From Nakazawaea peltata (taxonomy: Eukaryota > Ascomycota > Pichiomycetes > Alaninales > Pachysolenaceae), in the NCBI GenBank assembly GCA_001599355.1, contig BCGQ01000007.1, positions 745,318-809,317 on the forward strand: a stretch of DNA of 64,000 bases, written 5' to 3'. A program made the translations under genes and the position numbers. Below, piece by piece: positions 36,201 to 46,165 of this stretch. A model generated the notes under the pieces. That model saw nothing but the letters and a program-made list of their open reading frames with translations. It was not told the origin of the DNA and searched no databases. Position 1 is the first letter of the stretch; every line of letters begins with the position of its first letter.

Positions 36201-37010
36201 CTAAAGTTTATTCTTTATGTACAAGATGAGGGATTGTAATTTGGTGGCCATCTCCAGGGGTCCTGTGATGGTCAATAATTCAGCTTCAAGGTTGGGATTC
36301 ACAATGGAATCATAAAGATCAACGTCGATATCAAGTTGACAGAGGTAATTTTTGGTGAGATGCGAAAATTGGACTGGTCTTTCATCGATAAGAGTCTTTA
36401 ACTGCTGTTTTGTGATTGGAATTTTGATCTGGTGCAAATCTTTGTCTGTGAGTAAGAAAGGATTTTGTTTTTCGTCTCCTAATTGAGTCAAATGTTTATA
36501 ACCACTCTCGAAATATCTCCATGTAGACACAGAGTTCAGTAAAGTGAATTCTAAAAATGCAGATACATCATCCTTTCCGTCTAATCTCCATAATTCAAAC
36601 GGCACCTTTGGGAATCTATATATGGACAAATCTTTATAATTTGATTGGAATTTTGTAACAGCCTCGGCAGAATCTAATCTCCAATGCTTAACTTTAAGAT
36701 TCCACGGGATAACAAACATTGGTTTAAAGACTTTATCAAGACCTCTAACCACATTCGATTTGAATTCCGGTAATTTTGGATCGATGAAGTATCCATGGTT
36801 CAGAAAATTGAAGATTCTCTTGTATGCGGCATGAACATTACATGGGTGTCCCTTTACTGTGAGTAATCCATTAGGTATAGAAGACAGAGGTAAGTCATAA
36901 AATTTCAACTTTGTGCCTATTTGGTCTTTAAAATAGTCGATAACTTGCTCATTCTGTAACTTTGATTGAATATTCTTCGGGATTACCGAAGTGAGACGTA
37001 TTTTTGGCAT
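36201..37010 (-). CDS. Uncharacterised protein with KH-like ends
   Basis: 269 residues, not recognised. No signal peptide or membrane helix. Both ends look like KH-type alpha-beta segments: LTVKGHPCNVHAAYKRIFNFL (about 50-70) and LLTITGPLEMATKLQSLI (about 245-262), each a beta strand, a G-containing loop and a helix, as in the end of a KH domain. The centre (about 85-180) is rich in Trp, Phe and Tyr. RNA binding is therefore possible. It is similar in length to meiotic splicing factor Mer1, but I see no decisive shared motif. The ATG at 37008-37010 and stop are clear, and codon use is ordinary, so the gene is probably real. Confidence 0.65.
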   Translation of the reverse strand: MPKIRLTSVIPKNIQSKLQNEQVIDYFKDQIGTKLKFYDLPLSSIPNGLLTVKGHPCNVHAAYKRIFNFLNHGYFIDPKLPEFKSNVVRGLDKVFKPMFVIPWNLKVKHWRLDSAEAVTKFQSNYKDLSIYRFPKVPFELWRLDGKDDVSAFLEFTLLNSVSTWRYFESGYKHLTQLGDEKQNPFLLTDKDLHQIKIPITKQQLKTLIDERPVQFSHLTKNYLCQLDIDVDLYDSIVNPNLEAELLTITGPLEMATKLQSLILYIKNKL

Positions 37011-37860
37011 GGTGTCAACTCAGTTCTCTATAGGGTTTTTAATAAGGCTGAAGTTCTCTTAGTTTTTCTTAGATGACGCTAAGGAACCCCACGAAGGAAT
37101 TAGTCGTGTATTAAATACCAAATAAATTCTAGGCTTTGGCAGTGCGCTTCGGCAGTGCGCTTAGCAGTGCGCTTGGCTCGGTGCTCGGCTTCACTGTGCC
37201 TCGGCTTCACTTCACTGCTCTCGGCTTCGCTCTCCTTATTGTTCACAGAACAAATTATTCTAATAGACCCTATTGACAACGGTATACACCAGACGGAAAT
37301 ACTAACCCCACACAACTCAAGCGCAAAGACACCACCACCATCATCACGAACCAGAACCCTGCTCTCGATTACCCCATACCAACTCCTCCATAGTCCATTT
37401 GTTCCCCTTATCTATTGTAATGATCTAGATTCGTTAAATGCACATTATGTAATGTGATGCAGCTAGGCAATACGACAATTTTTTTAAAGGCGTTGTGAAG
37501 GTGTGAGCGACCCCTTACAAAGAATTGTTCCTAATTGGGAAATCAATTTACACTTACAGGCGAGACAGCTCAGATTGAGCTTAGTGCATCCTCGCGTACT
37601 GCTCGTCCATTACTCGCCCACTTCTCCAATCCTTGCCCTTCTGTTCTCACTAGCCCTCCCCGCGCCTCTCACTTCTCACCTCAAACCTCCATACATAATT
37701 AAAACATCCCCTCACCCCTCCCATCAAACACCCCTCCTTTGCATCCCCTCCCCTTCGCTCCCGCAAATATCGTGCGTCAAAAAAAGCTCCCAATTGAAAA
37801 AATCACTTCTTATTAATATTTTTTTCTTAGTCTAAATATAGCGAGTGATCCGGTTCGAAC
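37011..37860. other. Intergenic region between KH-like gene and RGA
   Basis: No gene seen. It includes three direct copies of GCAGTGCGCTT (37139-37149, 37152-37162, 37164-37174), followed by degenerate CTCGGCTTC units to about 37230. Bases 37600-37770 are C-rich (many CCCCTC runs). AT-rich DNA precedes the RGA start. Confidence 0.5.
37139..37230. repeat. GCAGTGCGCTT direct repeats and CTCGGCTTC repeats
   Basis: Three exact 11-bp units at 12-13 bp spacing, then three or four imperfect CTCGGCTTC units. Located about 130 bp upstream of the KH-like gene on the minus strand. It may be a tandem-slippage product or clustered factor sites; GTGCGC recurs in the repeat cluster near 52.7 kb. Confidence 0.75.
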
Positions 37861-40719
37861 ATGGGATCACATTCTGTGCTAAGTGAGAGAATACCACTTG
37901 GGAAATCTGATATGTTGATGACTGCGTCTGATCCAAGAGGCGGGTCCAAATTCGAGCTAGAAGAAGTGTCCGATTATGACGAGTCCGAAGGCATTCTTGA
38001 AGACGAAGATATAATCGATGCTATTTATAACGATGCCAGATATAATGTGAGTTACGTGTCGGATGAAGAAGAAGTCGACGACGATGATGACGAAGACGAC
38101 GATGAGGATCTCCTGTCAAGTTTATGTAAAAAATGTAACTTACCAATCAATGAAGGTCACGCGTATGAATTGGGAGAAGATCATTGGCATACTTACTGTT
38201 TTAAATGTTCGAAGTGTGATACGTTGTTGGGGGTTCAGAGCAATTTTTTGGTTTTAGGGACAGGTGCCCTTGTTTGCTCCAACTGCTCATACAGTTGTAA
38301 GAATTGTGGGAAGAAGATCGATGATTTGGCGATTTTGACAGGAGATCAACTGTATTGTTCGACGTGTTTCTGTTGTAGATCATGTAAGAAGAGGATTGAA
38401 GATTTGAGATATGCTCGGACTTCCAAGGGGTTGTTTTGTATGCCATGTCATGAGAGATTGAGTGAGAAGAAGAAGAGACAAGACGCGCTGAGGAAACAAC
38501 AACTTGGGCTGCTGCTGAGACCTTCATCTAGGGGATCAAAGACGAGTCTGACGGTGGATAAAAATTTACCCGAGATACCTGTTCTGTCGCAGCTGACTCA
38601 ACAATCTCCTCTGTCTGGAGTGTCGGGAGTTTCCGGAATGTCGGGAATGTCGGGAAATTCCCTGTCTGCCCTGCCGGAATCCCAAAACATTAACGTCATA
38701 TTGGATATCCCTCCTCGATCTCCTCAAAGATCTCCAGCGGTACTCTCCCAATCTCCAAATTTAGCTCCTCCGGTAGCTATTGCCCCATCTCCTCAAATCC
38801 CACCACCTTACGAAAACACTAATAGTATCGATCTGAAAGTATCACAACCTTCAAATAGAAATGCTCATGTGATTGAATCTTCAAACTCCTCCGGTTCATC
38901 TACTAAGAAATACTCTACACCTTCTGGACTGATCACAGAATCTGAAAGTTTCATCGATTTAGTAACTACAACATCGGCAAGTCTCACATCTTTACTGCCT
39001 CCTCCCCCACCTCCACCTCCTCCACCTCCAGGTTCGACCAATTTCTCGGCTTCTAATGTAGCTAGAGGATTGAATATTGAAAATGTGAATTTCCAGCAAC
39101 AACCGCAACCTCAGTCACAACCACAGCAAACAGACGACTTCATTTCCACTCCAAATAAAAACAAGTTCAAATTCGGTAGTGGTGGAACTCCAAAATCTCC
39201 AACAAGAGATAAAATAAGTCAAGGTATTTCTAGATCAATGTCTATAAGATCACCAAAGAATTTCTTCCATCGTCATAAGAGAGATCAAAGTGGATCTGTC
39301 GACTTGACCACTTCTGCATCTGCTACTCCAAAGCAAGAGTCATCACTTCATACTCTGCTGTATAGAACCCCTCCAATTCCTACAGAAACTCTGTTTGGAT
39401 TATCTCCTAAGGCTGGTCATACACGAGCTATATCTGAGACTTCCACTTTGGATTTTAATAATCTTCAACACCAGACCGATTTAGAATTGAGAAGTTTGAA
39501 GCTGGAAGTTTATAATTTGACTTCGACTAAAGCTCACATGAAGCTGGAAATCGAGCAAATGAGACAAGAAAGAGAGAAATTGGCCCTGGAAATCACCGAG
39601 GAACGTAAAATCATCGAATTGTTGAAACTGGAGAAAGCTTCTTTGTATAGTGATAAGCCAAGCTCCTCATCTAGTTTGATGGTTAATGAGAATGGAGAGT
39701 CGAGATTCCGTGCCGATTCGACTGCGTCACTGAAGGCCTCACAAAGAGGACTTCATTCCAATATCAGTTTACAATCTAATGCCACCAGTGGAGCCACACA
39801 GATTTCAGCACCAATTCCTATCTCTCTGGTTGGAAAATCATCGTCTTCACATGCTCTTGCCGATGAAATCGTAAATGTAGAAGACGTGGTACTGCTGAAA
39901 CCTAAACAAAAGGCTAGATTCTGGAGAAAACCAAAGATCACCAAGGCAATCATTTCGTCTCCTTCGATCTCAAATATTCAACATCATGTTTCTGATGAGT
40001 CTAATTTCGTCACTAATTTGGAAGACACCACTGGTAAATTGGGATTAAAACTTTTCAACGGTAACTCTTCCTCATCTACATCTTCTTCCCCACAAAGACC
40101 TAAATTGGATCCTAGAGATTTGTTCGGAGTCCCATTGGAAATGAGATGCTCTTATGAGAAGCGTAATATTCCTTATATCATCACCAAATGTGTAGAAGAG
40201 ATCGAACAATATGGCTTACAAACAGAAGGTATATATAGATTGAGTGGAGGGACCTTACTTATTGAGAAATTGGAGAACAGTTTCAAGGAGTTGGACGTGA
40301 CTAATGCCCATCAAGAACAACTGTTGAATGAGTTAATGTCCCAAGATATCCATCTGGTCACCAATGTGTTGAAAAGGTACTTGAGAAAGTTACCTAATCC
40401 GATTATTCCTTACGACTTTTACCACCAGTTTATTGAGTTGAACAGTGTTGATAATGCCAGTTTGAAACTCAATGACCTGAAATCGTTGGTCAAATCCTTA
40501 CCAGATTTAAATAGACTGGTACTCTTATTGTTGTTGGAACATTTATTGAAGATTTTCCAGAACTCTGTGAAGAACAAGATGACATTGAAGAATATTTCGG
40601 TCGTCTTTGGACCTACTTTAATCAGAGATATCAATCCTGAGAAGGAGATTATTGATATGGGGTCTAGGACCCTGGTACTTGAATATGTTTTAGAACATTA
40701 TGAAGATATTTGCAAATAA
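37861..40719 (+). CDS. RGA2: Rga1/Rga2-type LIM-RhoGAP protein for Cdc42
   Basis: GTPase-activating protein for Cdc42 in polarity and septin assembly. 952 residues (yeast Rga1 and Rga2 about 1007). Acidic N terminus (DDDDEDDDED at about 74-84), two LIM zinc-binding domains (about 89-205, CKKCNLPI... and CKNCGKKI...), a long Ser/Pro-rich disordered middle with a poly-Pro run (about 380-392), a coiled coil (about 540-600) and the RhoGAP domain (about 757-945) with the arginine finger in GIYRLSGG (about 790) and LKRYLRKLPNP. Which of the two yeast paralogues it matches cannot be decided, since that pair comes from the Saccharomyces genome duplication. Confidence 0.92.
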   Translation: MGSHSVLSERIPLGKSDMLMTASDPRGGSKFELEEVSDYDESEGILEDEDIIDAIYNDARYNVSYVSDEEEVDDDDDEDDDEDLLSSLCKKCNLPINEGHAYELGEDHWHTYCFKCSKCDTLLGVQSNFLVLGTGALVCSNCSYSCKNCGKKIDDLAILTGDQLYCSTCFCCRSCKKRIEDLRYARTSKGLFCMPCHERLSEKKKRQDALRKQQLGLLLRPSSRGSKTSLTVDKNLPEIPVLSQLTQQSPLSGVSGVSGMSGMSGNSLSALPESQNINVILDIPPRSPQRSPAVLSQSPNLAPPVAIAPSPQIPPPYENTNSIDLKVSQPSNRNAHVIESSNSSGSSTKKYSTPSGLITESESFIDLVTTTSASLTSLLPPPPPPPPPPPGSTNFSASNVARGLNIENVNFQQQPQPQSQPQQTDDFISTPNKNKFKFGSGGTPKSPTRDKISQGISRSMSIRSPKNFFHRHKRDQSGSVDLTTSASATPKQESSLHTLLYRTPPIPTETLFGLSPKAGHTRAISETSTLDFNNLQHQTDLELRSLKLEVYNLTSTKAHMKLEIEQMRQEREKLALEITEERKIIELLKLEKASLYSDKPSSSSSLMVNENGESRFRADSTASLKASQRGLHSNISLQSNATSGATQISAPIPISLVGKSSSSHALADEIVNVEDVVLLKPKQKARFWRKPKITKAIISSPSISNIQHHVSDESNFVTNLEDTTGKLGLKLFNGNSSSSTSSSPQRPKLDPRDLFGVPLEMRCSYEKRNIPYIITKCVEEIEQYGLQTEGIYRLSGGTLLIEKLENSFKELDVTNAHQEQLLNELMSQDIHLVTNVLKRYLRKLPNPIIPYDFYHQFIELNSVDNASLKLNDLKSLVKSLPDLNRLVLLLLLEHLLKIFQNSVKNKMTLKNISVVFGPTLIRDINPEKEIIDMGSRTLVLEYVLEHYEDICK

Positions 40720-40874
40720 ATTTATTATATGTACAAGTTGTAGGAATAGCCTGTTATGAGGTTGTAGATTTTGTTTGGGCTAGATGGTTGTGCGTGGAGA
40801 TTTTCGTAATGAGGATGATCCGTATTGGTCTTGAGTGCATGGGTGGTCTGGCTTTGCCTTACCCGGCCTGTACT

Positions 40875-40954
40875 CACCTCACCTGCCCTCACCTCATCTG
40901 CCCTGCCCTCACTCCTGGGTTCCTAACTCTGGGTTCATAACTCTGGGTTCCTAA
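40875..40954. repeat. CCTCACCTGCC and CTCTGGGTTCCTAA tandem repeats
   Basis: Degenerate CCTCACCT/CTGCCCT units (40875-40913) run into three units of CTC(C)TGGGTTC(C/A)TAA (40912-40954). The last unit contains the stop codon of SDH6 (40951-40953, minus strand), so the repeat forms the start of its 3' UTR. Confidence 0.75.
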
Positions 40955-41245
40955 TTCACATCACGAATCTCAGGACTAGAATACATCTCATACCTCCTAT
41001 ATCCAACCCTCAAAAGATATTCAATAGTCGCAAACTCCTTCTTCGATAACTTACGCCCCTTGGCAAACTCCCCATGTACAAATCTTAACCAATTCTGACG
41101 ATTTTCCTAGATGAGTTAGTAAGCGCCGAATACCATCACACTCAACTGAGCCACTTCCACTTACCTTAGGCTTCAGATAAGCCGACCGGATACATGCTCG
41201 GTAGAGATTTAGCACCTCCTTCTGTAATCCTGATAATCTTGCCAT
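40951..41245 (-). CDS. SDH6: Sdh6 (SDHAF1), LYR-motif assembly factor of succinate dehydrogenase; two exons
   Basis: Matrix chaperone for Fe-S cluster insertion into Sdh2. Exon 1 is 41165-41245 and exon 2 is 40951-41106; the 58-nt intron has GTAAGT, TACTAAC and TAG. The joined protein has 78 residues (yeast 79). RLSGLQKEVLNLYR near the N terminus holds the LYR motif, AYLKPKEN spans the splice site, and KKEFATIEYLLRVG matches yeast closely. The upstream in-frame MRQR extension is not needed; the ATG at 41243-41245 gives the family start. Confidence 0.94.
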
Positions 41246-41439
41246 CCTTGCTCTCTGTCTCAAAATAACGATCAGAGCCTATTTGATTTTCAACTTGTCA
41301 ATTTTTTCCCTTTTCCGGCTCCATCTCGGAGCCTACAGAAGAAGCGCATACTAAAAATTGGGGGTTTATTATAATCTGCTCAGGTAGATCATTAGCATCG
41401 TAAGGTCATATTAAAAGTATATATATATATAAGTCCATA

Positions 41440-43869
41440 TTAGATATTTCTATTCCAGTATTCTACCAAGTCCCTTCCTCTCCAANCAATTGCCCAGCCG
41501 GTCAGTTCTTCCAGATCTTTTATCGTTTGTAAGATGATCCGTTGTTCGATCTCTTGACACATTAATTTTCCAGCTATCCAGAATGGTTGAATCATATTAA
41601 TCCAGGCACCTGGATCTCTATTTGTGACTGAAATTCCGATAATTTGCTTCAGATGAGTTACCATTGATCTATGGATCATTGAGAATTTATTCCCCGCTGG
41701 ACTCAATGGGAATTTGAATAATCTTGGTTTATTCTGGATCATTAAAATCACAGCCATATGGAACATTTGATTACCGGAAATCAGGGGGGAGTTGGTATAC
41801 AAAACGGTTGGGAAATGGCTGTTAGGGATGAATTTATCGGTGTTCCCGTTAATTGAACCACTGAAACATGAGGAATCAGGGTATGAAATTATTGGAAGCA
41901 TTTCAGACGGTCTATTGAGTTCCCAATCTTTTAATTCATTCCACAATTTCTCCCATTCAACGTCATATCTCAGATCCAAACCTTCATCGGCGTTGAATAA
42001 CAAATTCATGACCCGAGAACATAAGAAAACCATGTAATTCAGATACATATCAGTCGTACAAAATTTTGGGTCGGTGAATTTGTCAAGTAAATTGTACTCG
42101 CTCCAACCTTTAGGAAGCCATAATTTGAAGGGGATAATTGTTGGTTGTTCCGAGATAATCGATGAACAAATATCCATTCTGGCAAAACACCAAAACATGG
42201 CTCTTGCAAATTTGTCTTCACTAAATCCATTGATATTACAAGAAAGGAATAAAGCAAAACATCCTTCCAAATGTCTTCTCCAATTCATTGGTGAAGATGA
42301 CATCATTTCCAAGCAGCAAAGCAATTCACAGGCACAAACTATCTTCAAATCTATGGTCGATTGTTTGATCGTTGGAATCAACTGTTGCAAAGAGTATCTG
42401 TAGAATTCCACCAGTCTTCCTCTTGGATTATTTTTAGGGTCTACTCTTTCCAAATGTTTGGCTGAGTAAGCTAACATGGCATACATTAACAGAGGACAAT
42501 CTGCTGCTAATTGAGGAACTGTACGAGAGAAATGTTTGTCGGCATCGAACATATCCAAAGTTGGGGCGACACTCATGGCGAAATTACGGATCAACTTCAA
42601 TCTGTCAAGTTCGCTGATAATCGGTTCTCCGATTTCGGCAGTTGAATGAACATCGATCAAATCTTCAAGAGTACGGATATCATCTGGTAAAGAGAAGAAA
42701 TCCGAAGTGGAATCAGTGGTCATCGAGTCCTCTTCATTGGGCTTGTTATTCTTCAAATACATGAAATCTNTTAATATGTTATGCAAGTCGTTATAATCAT
42801 TCGACTCGGTGGTAGAGATATCGGTATTAATATTCAAAAAGAAGTCATCCAATGAATTAGGGGTGGTAGTTTCGTTAAAAGTGGATTTAGAAGAGACATC
42901 TTGTTGGGTGGAGGTAAGGGGATTAGTTTGGTTGGTTTTACCCAAAAATGGGGGTGAAGAATTCTGTTTTTGAGACTCTGTTGGCGAACTTTCCGATCCA
43001 TTCAACAAACTAGGTAAGTCCATTTTAGAGTTATTGTTCTCCGTGTTATAAGGCAGGAGACTTATTGCCTGTAAATTATCAGAATACTTATTTAACAGAT
43101 TAGTGGTTGTATCGATAGTACGGGTAGTTGTGGAATTTTCGTCATTTACCGACATGACTGTAACGGTATTTCTTGGACGTTGCTGTTGTGGGTTTGGTCT
43201 GTTGCTTGGGAATAATTGTAATCTCAAATTATCAGGGCTACCAGCATTGGTCATTCCTGTAAATTCGGAATTTGCTCTCTTTGGTTGGAAAGTGAACATG
43301 TCATCATTTACCATTTCGGAATCTGCATTCACCGGACCCGCTGGTGGTACATTCCCGATTACCCCCAAAGACAAACTTCTTTGTCTATGGTAATATTCAT
43401 CCAGAATTTGCACCGGTTGTTCGATGGTTCCAAGAATGTTCTCCTGCAGAATAGTCGACAATATTCTGTCGCCAATTCTGTTCCCCTTCTTGCGACCACC
43501 ATAACTAGTGAAATTGGCACTCCCCTTAGAATCACCTGCCGGGAAATCTCCCAGTGAATTATTGACAAATATTCCACTCTTTACAGGCCATACACATTCG
43601 AACCCCTTCTGTTGGCAACTAAAGCATTTTGGGTGCTGCTCATCACATTTCCGGTGTCTTTTACGACAAGTCAAGCAACCGGTCTTGACTCTTTTTTTCT
43701 TTGGTTGAGAATCGGTTCCCAGCTTTTGTTGTTGCGGGATCTCCGATTTAGGCTCTTTCTTCAATTTAGTTCTATCACCAAAATCAGGAGAGTCGATTTT
43801 CATTACCGACTTCTCATTTTGGACTACGAAAGAATCCATAGAGCGTATTCCGATCATGTCTTGAGTCAT
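41440..43869 (-). CDS. Zn2Cys6 transcription factor with Fungal_trans_2-type domain
   Basis: About 809 residues. The binuclear zinc cluster near the N terminus (about 64-91) has the six cysteines in order CLTC-RKRHRKC-DEQHPKC-FSC-...C, preceded by a basic KKKRVK stretch. A long Asn/Ser/Thr-rich middle follows, then a helical fungal-specific regulatory domain (from about 395; RTVPQLAADCPLLMYAMLAYSAKHL). This middle-homology type occurs in Uga3/Lys14/Aro80-like regulators; the target pathway is not visible. The first ATG of the frame is at 43867-43869. Two ambiguous bases (N at 41486 and 42770) leave one unknown residue each. Confidence 0.85.
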   Translation of the reverse strand: MTQDMIGIRSMDSFVVQNEKSVMKIDSPDFGDRTKLKKEPKSEIPQQQKLGTDSQPKKKRVKTGCLTCRKRHRKCDEQHPKCFSCQQKGFECVWPVKSGIFVNNSLGDFPAGDSKGSANFTSYGGRKKGNRIGDRILSTILQENILGTIEQPVQILDEYYHRQRSLSLGVIGNVPPAGPVNADSEMVNDDMFTFQPKRANSEFTGMTNAGSPDNLRLQLFPSNRPNPQQQRPRNTVTVMSVNDENSTTTRTIDTTTNLLNKYSDNLQAISLLPYNTENNNSKMDLPSLLNGSESSPTESQKQNSSPPFLGKTNQTNPLTSTQQDVSSKSTFNETTTPNSLDDFFLNINTDISTTESNDYNDLHNILXDFMYLKNNKPNEEDSMTTDSTSDFFSLPDDIRTLEDLIDVHSTAEIGEPIISELDRLKLIRNFAMSVAPTLDMFDADKHFSRTVPQLAADCPLLMYAMLAYSAKHLERVDPKNNPRGRLVEFYRYSLQQLIPTIKQSTIDLKIVCACELLCCLEMMSSSPMNWRRHLEGCFALFLSCNINGFSEDKFARAMFWCFARMDICSSIISEQPTIIPFKLWLPKGWSEYNLLDKFTDPKFCTTDMYLNYMVFLCSRVMNLLFNADEGLDLRYDVEWEKLWNELKDWELNRPSEMLPIISYPDSSCFSGSINGNTDKFIPNSHFPTVLYTNSPLISGNQMFHMAVILMIQNKPRLFKFPLSPAGNKFSMIHRSMVTHLKQIIGISVTNRDPGAWINMIQPFWIAGKLMCQEIEQRIILQTIKDLEELTGWAIXWRGRDLVEYWNRNI

Positions 43870-45197
43870 TGAGTACCTCGGCAAAAAAAAATTACAAAGT
43901 TGCTATAACAGTTTAATAATAGAAAAGAAGATCCAAAAGAGACTACGGGGTAGAATCTTTGAAATATATATAAGAGGTGGAAGGGAAGTGGTATTGGTGA
44001 AAGGAGTGGATAAGATCTTCAAAAAAAAATTGAATTCCTGCATAATTGGAGAAGTCCCAACTTACATTGCCTTGGAAGGTCATTAATTCCTAATCTAAAA
44101 CAGAAAATTATATCTTTCCCATCGCCCACAGAATACATGAAAAGTTACGGTGGAGACCCCTTGTTTTCCCCGTCAAATCACACATTTTCTCTCGATTTTT
44201 TTTACTCCGGTCTTCTTTTTCTGTACGTGCATGCATCAAAATGCACTTCCCCACAATTCAACTTTAAATGTGCCGCAAGGACGAAAACCTGGGGATATTT
44301 TCTGAGCTGATCCGAGACTATTGTTACTCCATGATTGGTGGGGGTAGCGGGGGTGAATAGGTTGGGTTCCGCTTTTACCGGAGTCCCATTGGGTCCGATC
44401 TAATAAGAGATATTATTTAGTTCTATGTACGATTTAATTTGGGCACATAAATGTACACGTCAAAATATGTTAAGCACTCTTGAAAGCAGGGTCAAGTGAG
44501 GAGACAGGGAAAAGTCATTTAATCACTTTAAGATTTTGGTTTCTTTATATAAAAACGGGAAAGATCCCGTTCTATTTTAAGAATACGGCAACCTGTGTCC
44601 CACTTCATCCCTCATCCCGCATTCTTTGCTACGAACCATGTTCCTCTTTGGTTATCCCCTCTTCTCAGAAGGAGCCTGTTCGCTTCTTCATTTTTGTAGG
44701 CTAAAATTTCCGTTTTCGGACTCCTCTCAACTTCACCTGACATTTATTATTGTTTCGTTTTCTGCTTTTTGTTTCCTCTCACCCCGGGATTAACAGCAAT
44801 CATCTTCGGTGAAGACATCGATAGTCATTCACACTCAAATCTGGTAATTAGTTCCGCTGCAAACGTGATCTCCCCTGACATATAAAGTGGGTCTTTCGAA
44901 GAGGCGGGGTCAGATGACATCTGTTATCGAATTTCTCTTCCAGATCATAATAATGCTCGGAAGGTTAATTACTAGATCGTATCATGTTTTGTGGGGACGA
45001 TGATCCTCCTTCTATCCTATTCTTGTCCCTTCGTAAACCCATACTGTCCCCATGCTAACCCCTCTTAAAGTAGTGCACAAGACCCAATTTAGCAAACAAA
45101 AGAAAAAAAACACATAGACCCTTGAAAAACAGAGAAATTACCTACTTTTAAGCAGACTCTGGTTAGTTTGGAGTCCATTAAATCCATCTTTTTACGC
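43870..45197. other. Divergent intergenic region of the Zn2Cys6 factor and DFM1
   Basis: No gene seen in 1.3 kb. ATATATATAAG at about 43965-43975 is a TATA box for the zinc-cluster gene on the minus strand. GTGCAT...ATGCAC near 44227-44247 is a short inverted repeat. Several C-rich patches occur. Regulator genes often have long promoters, so this length fits. Confidence 0.4.
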
Positions 45198-46142
45198 ATG
45201 TCCGAATTAAGCCAGTAAGTATATATAAAGTTTGAATGGTATAAAATTTATTACTGACATTTTTTCAACAGATTTGTCGCTCAAATCCCTCCAATTACAA
45301 GGGTACTTGTATTAACATCATTGTCGATAGCTGGATTATTTGCAACTGATATCATCAATCCTGTACATTTGATATGTTATTGGCCATATATTGTGGAGAG
45401 ATTTCAAATATGGAGGATTTTCACCCTGTTCTTTGTATGCAATATACATGATCAGCCCATGCAATCACTTATGGATATATATATGATATATTCTTATGCC
45501 AGAGGTTTAGAGGAGTCTAAATTCATGAATATTGTCGATTGCTTATATTATTATGTGGTGATTATACCTATTATATTGCTGACGACATGGATTACCAATG
45601 CATTATCATTGCAAAGTGCTTTACTTTGTGCATTAACTTATACTTGGTCCATCTCACATAGAAACCAACAAGTCAATTTCTATTTCATCACAATGAAGGC
45701 TGGTATACTTCCTGTGGTTTCTTTAGGGTTCAGATTATTATTGAATGGTAAGAAAGAGTTTTTGGAACTGCTGCTGGGAATGTTATCGGGATATATTTAT
45801 AACTGCCTTGAGACCAGATCTATGGGTCCATTAATGAGCATATTCGACAAGAGTGAACAGCCTGTCACTAACAGAGTTGGGACATTGAATTCTTTAGCCA
45901 GTCAAAGTACCGCGGAAGAGATGTATTATGATGGATATTTACCACTGCCAAGTTGGTTCCGTAGATTAATCACCGGAAGTGCCAATGTCGCCTATGAAAG
46001 ACCAAGAAACAATTTCGTCCATCATGGTACCAATACCAGTTTCAGTGCAGGCTCTACAGCAGTCAAATCATCCGGATCTTCCACTTCAACTCAATATACA
46101 TCTGGAGCATTCAAAGGAAGAGGACATAGGTTAGGAAATTAA
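45198..46142 (+). CDS. DFM1: Dfm1, derlin-family ERAD factor; two exons
   Basis: ER membrane rhomboid pseudoprotease that retrotranslocates membrane proteins and recruits Cdc48. Exon 1 is 45198-45214 (five codons plus two bases, MSELS then split Gln), intron 45215-45271 (57 nt; GTAAGT, TACTGAC, CAG), exon 2 is 45272-46142; 295 residues. Derlin features: IPPITRVL near the N terminus, YWPYIVERFQIWRIFT, four to six hydrophobic helices. The C terminus ends FKGRGHRLG, an SHP box (FxGxGxxL) that binds Cdc48; this feature distinguishes Dfm1 (341 in yeast) from Der1. The branch point is TACTGAC, not the common TACTAAC. Confidence 0.92.
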
Positions 46143-46165
46143 TATAGAATAGATTAAATGATTTA

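Noticed and set aside
37503-37835. 110-codon open frame before RGA
   Set aside because: It begins with GTG rather than ATG, is Pro/Ser/Leu-rich because of C-runs, and covers the RGA promoter.
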